A DNA stretch of 23,833 bases from a virus. The notes beneath the pieces are model-generated. The model saw only the letters and a program-made list of their open reading frames with translations. It was not told the origin of the DNA and ran no database searches. How positions within the stretch are numbered: the stretch's first letter is position 1; each line of letters begins with the position of its first letter. The stretch spans positions 1-23,833 of the IMG/VR virus record IMGVR_UViG_3300037264_001053. One strand, 5' to 3'. A program made the translations under genes and the position numbers. Shown here piece after piece: positions 21,904 through 23,833 of the stretch.

Positions 21904-23833
21904 TGCCTGCACCAGCTTGTACTAAGTGTCCATTATTTGAAAATGTTAACACTATATTAATTCCTGGTAAGGGTTCTGATGCGCCCAAGATACTATTCGT
22001 AGGAATTTCCCCAAGTTGGCAAGATGATAGGAAAGGAGAGTGTTTTACAGGTGCACCAGGTAGAGAACTTATCAAAATATTAAATACAGCAAAGATAGAC
22101 TTGGAAGAGGTAAGGTTTACAAATTTAGTTAGATGTGCACCTTGGCAGAACGTTAAAACTAAAGGAAAGATAAGGCACCCTGTAGAGAGTGAAATAGTAA
22201 AATGTTCACCATACCTATTAGATGAAATAGGTAAAGTAAAACCTAAAGTAATTGTGCCTCTTGGGCCGATACCTACGTACTTCTTTTTGCCCCACTTAGG
22301 CGCTAACTTAAGAATAACTAAATACTCTGGTACGCCTTTTACATGGCAACATCCCGCTACAGGTGATGACTATACTGTAGTTCCAACTATACATCCGGCT
22401 GCTCTGTGCAATTCGGATAGGTACGTATCTAACATTCTCAATGCTTTGGAGATTGTAAAGCAAGCGGCTACAGGAAAGTCTGTCGATATATTTGATGACT
22501 GTACTTACATGTACTTAGACTCTGAAGAAAAGATAGAGAATTACGTTGATATGGTGATTGCTAAGTACTTGGCAGATCCAGATGACCCATATAACGTAAT
22601 ATCTGTTGACGTTGAAACAGGGTTTTCAGAGCCTTTGCCAGAGGATTGCCCTTACAGTCAAAAAGATATAGCACTCAGCCCTTACAACCCATATAACATT
22701 GTAGTATCAGTGCAGTTAAGTCATGCTCCTAAGTACGGGGCGCTTATACCTCTCTGGCACAAAGACTCGCCTTTACGGGATTATAATGATTTGAAGATGG
22801 TAGGATATCATCTTCAACGTTTATTTGATGTAGTTCCTGTTATAGGGCAAAACTTCAAGTTTGATTTTCAAGTTTTGTACGTGAAACTAGGCGTAGAAGT
22901 AAGACGTGTAGCTTTCGATACTATGCTTGGCCAATTTCTCGTGTACCAGAAGTCTCAACCTTTAGGTTTGGAAGATATGGCAGGTATTTACGTAGATATG
23001 CCTATGTTTAAGCAGGAGATGCATAAAGCCTTAGAAAGCCTACCTGAAAATGTTATGCATATGGGGAATGTGGACTTAGATAAGTTAATTAGGTATGGCT
23101 GCGGTGACGCCGATGTAGTATTTAGACTTTACATTGTATTTCGTGAAAGTTTAATAGAATGCGGGCTTTGGGAGACGTACCAAACAGTAATAGCTGATTC
23201 CACTAGTGCGCTGAGTTGGGTAGAGATTGCAGGAATGGTAATAGATCCTGAACGCCTAGAAACATTACGTGATGCTTTTATTGAAGACTTAAATACGTTA
23301 CTCAACGATATACGTAGTAGTTGGCTTATTGATGATTTTGATGAATTAGTAATGGATACACATATTAAAAATGTAGAAGCTGAAAAGAAAGAGAAAGAAG
23401 AGAGGAGACAAGAAGAAGGTAAGAAACAATTAAAGGATAGGAACTGGTCGGCAGGAGTAATCGCAAAAAGAGAGGAAAAGCTTAAGCAGAAATTAAGTTT
23501 CAATCCAGGGTCATCTGATAATCTTAGTAAATTGTTTTTTCATCATAAATTGATGGGGTTCACGCCTACAAGTAAGACAAAAACAAAGAAGCCATCAACA
23601 GATAAAAAAGCTAGAAGAGAGATACTAGAGCAGGCCGTTAAAAAGATTGATACTTTGCGTAAAAGTGGTGCGAGTGAGAATGAAATAGGTTTTTACGAGG
23701 ATGCTATAGAACTAATAGAGAAAATAAGTGAATGGACAGGGCAAAATAAGTTGCACTCTGCTTATATCAAGAGTGCTGCAAAATTGATACACGATACAGG
23801 TTCTATAAAATCTCCGTGGCCTATTGAACTGCC
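21903..23833 (+). CDS. UDG-like / 3'-5' exonuclease / family A DNA polymerase fusion (3' end outside window)
   Basis: Replicative polymerase of the phage; about 643 residues are visible and the palm/fingers lie beyond the right edge. Residues 1-190 resemble family 4 uracil-DNA glycosylase: four possible Fe-S cysteines (C6, C9, C78, C101), GISPSWQDD...GECFTGAPGREL (34-55), FTNLVRC and PTIHPAAL (161-168). The usual GE-x-PG glutamate is Ile here. Residues 230-410 are a DnaQ-like exonuclease with VDVET (D236, E238), IGQNFKFD (N317, D321) and YGCGDAD (Y398, D402), so proofreading looks intact. The polymerase domain begins near SWVEIAGMVIDPERL (438-452), with FNPGSSDNLSKLFF (533-546) and STD (565-567). 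A charged stretch (EAEKKEKEERRQEEGKKQLK, 492-511) lies in the thumb. Similar UDG-polymerase fusions are known in SPO1-like phages. Confidence 0.88.
   Translation, partial: MPAPACTKCPLFENVNTILIPGKGSDAPKILFVGISPSWQDDRKGECFTGAPGRELIKILNTAKIDLEEVRFTNLVRCAPWQNVKTKGKIRHPVESEIVKCSPYLLDEIGKVKPKVIVPLGPIPTYFFLPHLGANLRITKYSGTPFTWQHPATGDDYTVVPTIHPAALCNSDRYVSNILNALEIVKQAATGKSVDIFDDCTYMYLDSEEKIENYVDMVIAKYLADPDDPYNVISVDVETGFSEPLPEDCPYSQKDIALSPYNPYNIVVSVQLSHAPKYGALIPLWHKDSPLRDYNDLKMVGYHLQRLFDVVPVIGQNFKFDFQVLYVKLGVEVRRVAFDTMLGQFLVYQKSQPLGLEDMAGIYVDMPMFKQEMHKALESLPENVMHMGNVDLDKLIRYGCGDADVVFRLYIVFRESLIECGLWETYQTVIADSTSALSWVEIAGMVIDPERLETLRDAFIEDLNTLLNDIRSSWLIDDFDELVMDTHIKNVEAEKKEKEERRQEEGKKQLKDRNWSAGVIAKREEKLKQKLSFNPGSSDNLSKLFFHHKLMGFTPTSKTKTKKPSTDKKARREILEQAVKKIDTLRKSGASENEIGFYEDAIELIEKISEWTGQNKLHSAYIKSAAKLIHDTGSIKSPWPIEL

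Noticed and set aside
23129-23503. 124-residue minus-strand ORF within the polymerase gene
   Set aside because: Ser/Leu/Phe-rich product is the antisense of the Lys/Glu-rich thumb segment; no independent support.

Overview
The window is a stretch of a tailed bacteriophage genome with a contractile (myovirus-type) tail. The evidence is a P2/T4-type baseplate set (spike, gp25/W-like wedge, J-like and I-like proteins), a long run of fibre-like proteins, and a phage replication set (SF2 helicase, DnaB-type helicase, TOPRIM primase, family A DNA polymerase). All supported genes lie on the + strand and are tightly packed. Many pairs share TAATG, ATGA or TAGTG stop/start overlaps, which points to long co-transcribed units. 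The DNA is AT-rich. One small lipoprotein-like gene fits a Gram-negative host, but the host cannot be named from this sequence.

Region 1 (1-6609) is the baseplate. In order it holds a spike/gpV-like protein that runs off the left edge, two unrecognised small proteins, a gp25/W-like wedge protein, a baseplate J-like protein, an enlarged gpI-like protein and a 200-residue probable tail protein. Region 2 (6610-13081) is the fibre locus. It opens with a free-standing, homing-endonuclease-like gene (zinc finger, helical repeats, PD-(D/E)XK nuclease). Five genes follow that share an N-terminal module of about 45 residues but differ downstream. Three of them carry two copies of a GFMS...LHxH repeat, and a cysteine-rich protein sits between the fourth and fifth.

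Region 3 (13091-16829) has a small lipoprotein, two proteins in one frame separated only by an amber codon, a 536-residue fibre-like protein with three C-terminal domain repeats, two unrecognised small proteins, and a small protein with a duplicated zinc ribbon. Region 4 (16830-17082) is the only long non-coding gap. It contains two abutting perfect palindromes (24 and 28 bp), a third of 16 bp, and twelve GTAC tetramers in about 110 bp. It marks the boundary between structural and replication genes and is a candidate origin or operator/terminator region.

Region 5 (17083-23833) is the replication module: an XPB/UvsW-like SF2 helicase, a DnaB-type helicase whose P-loop is split by a 318-residue intein with LAGLIDADG endonuclease motifs, a TOPRIM primase, and a uracil-DNA-glycosylase-like/exonuclease/family A polymerase fusion that runs off the right edge. 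Two nuclease-bearing, potentially selfish elements therefore lie in this window, one among the fibre genes and one inside the replicative helicase.
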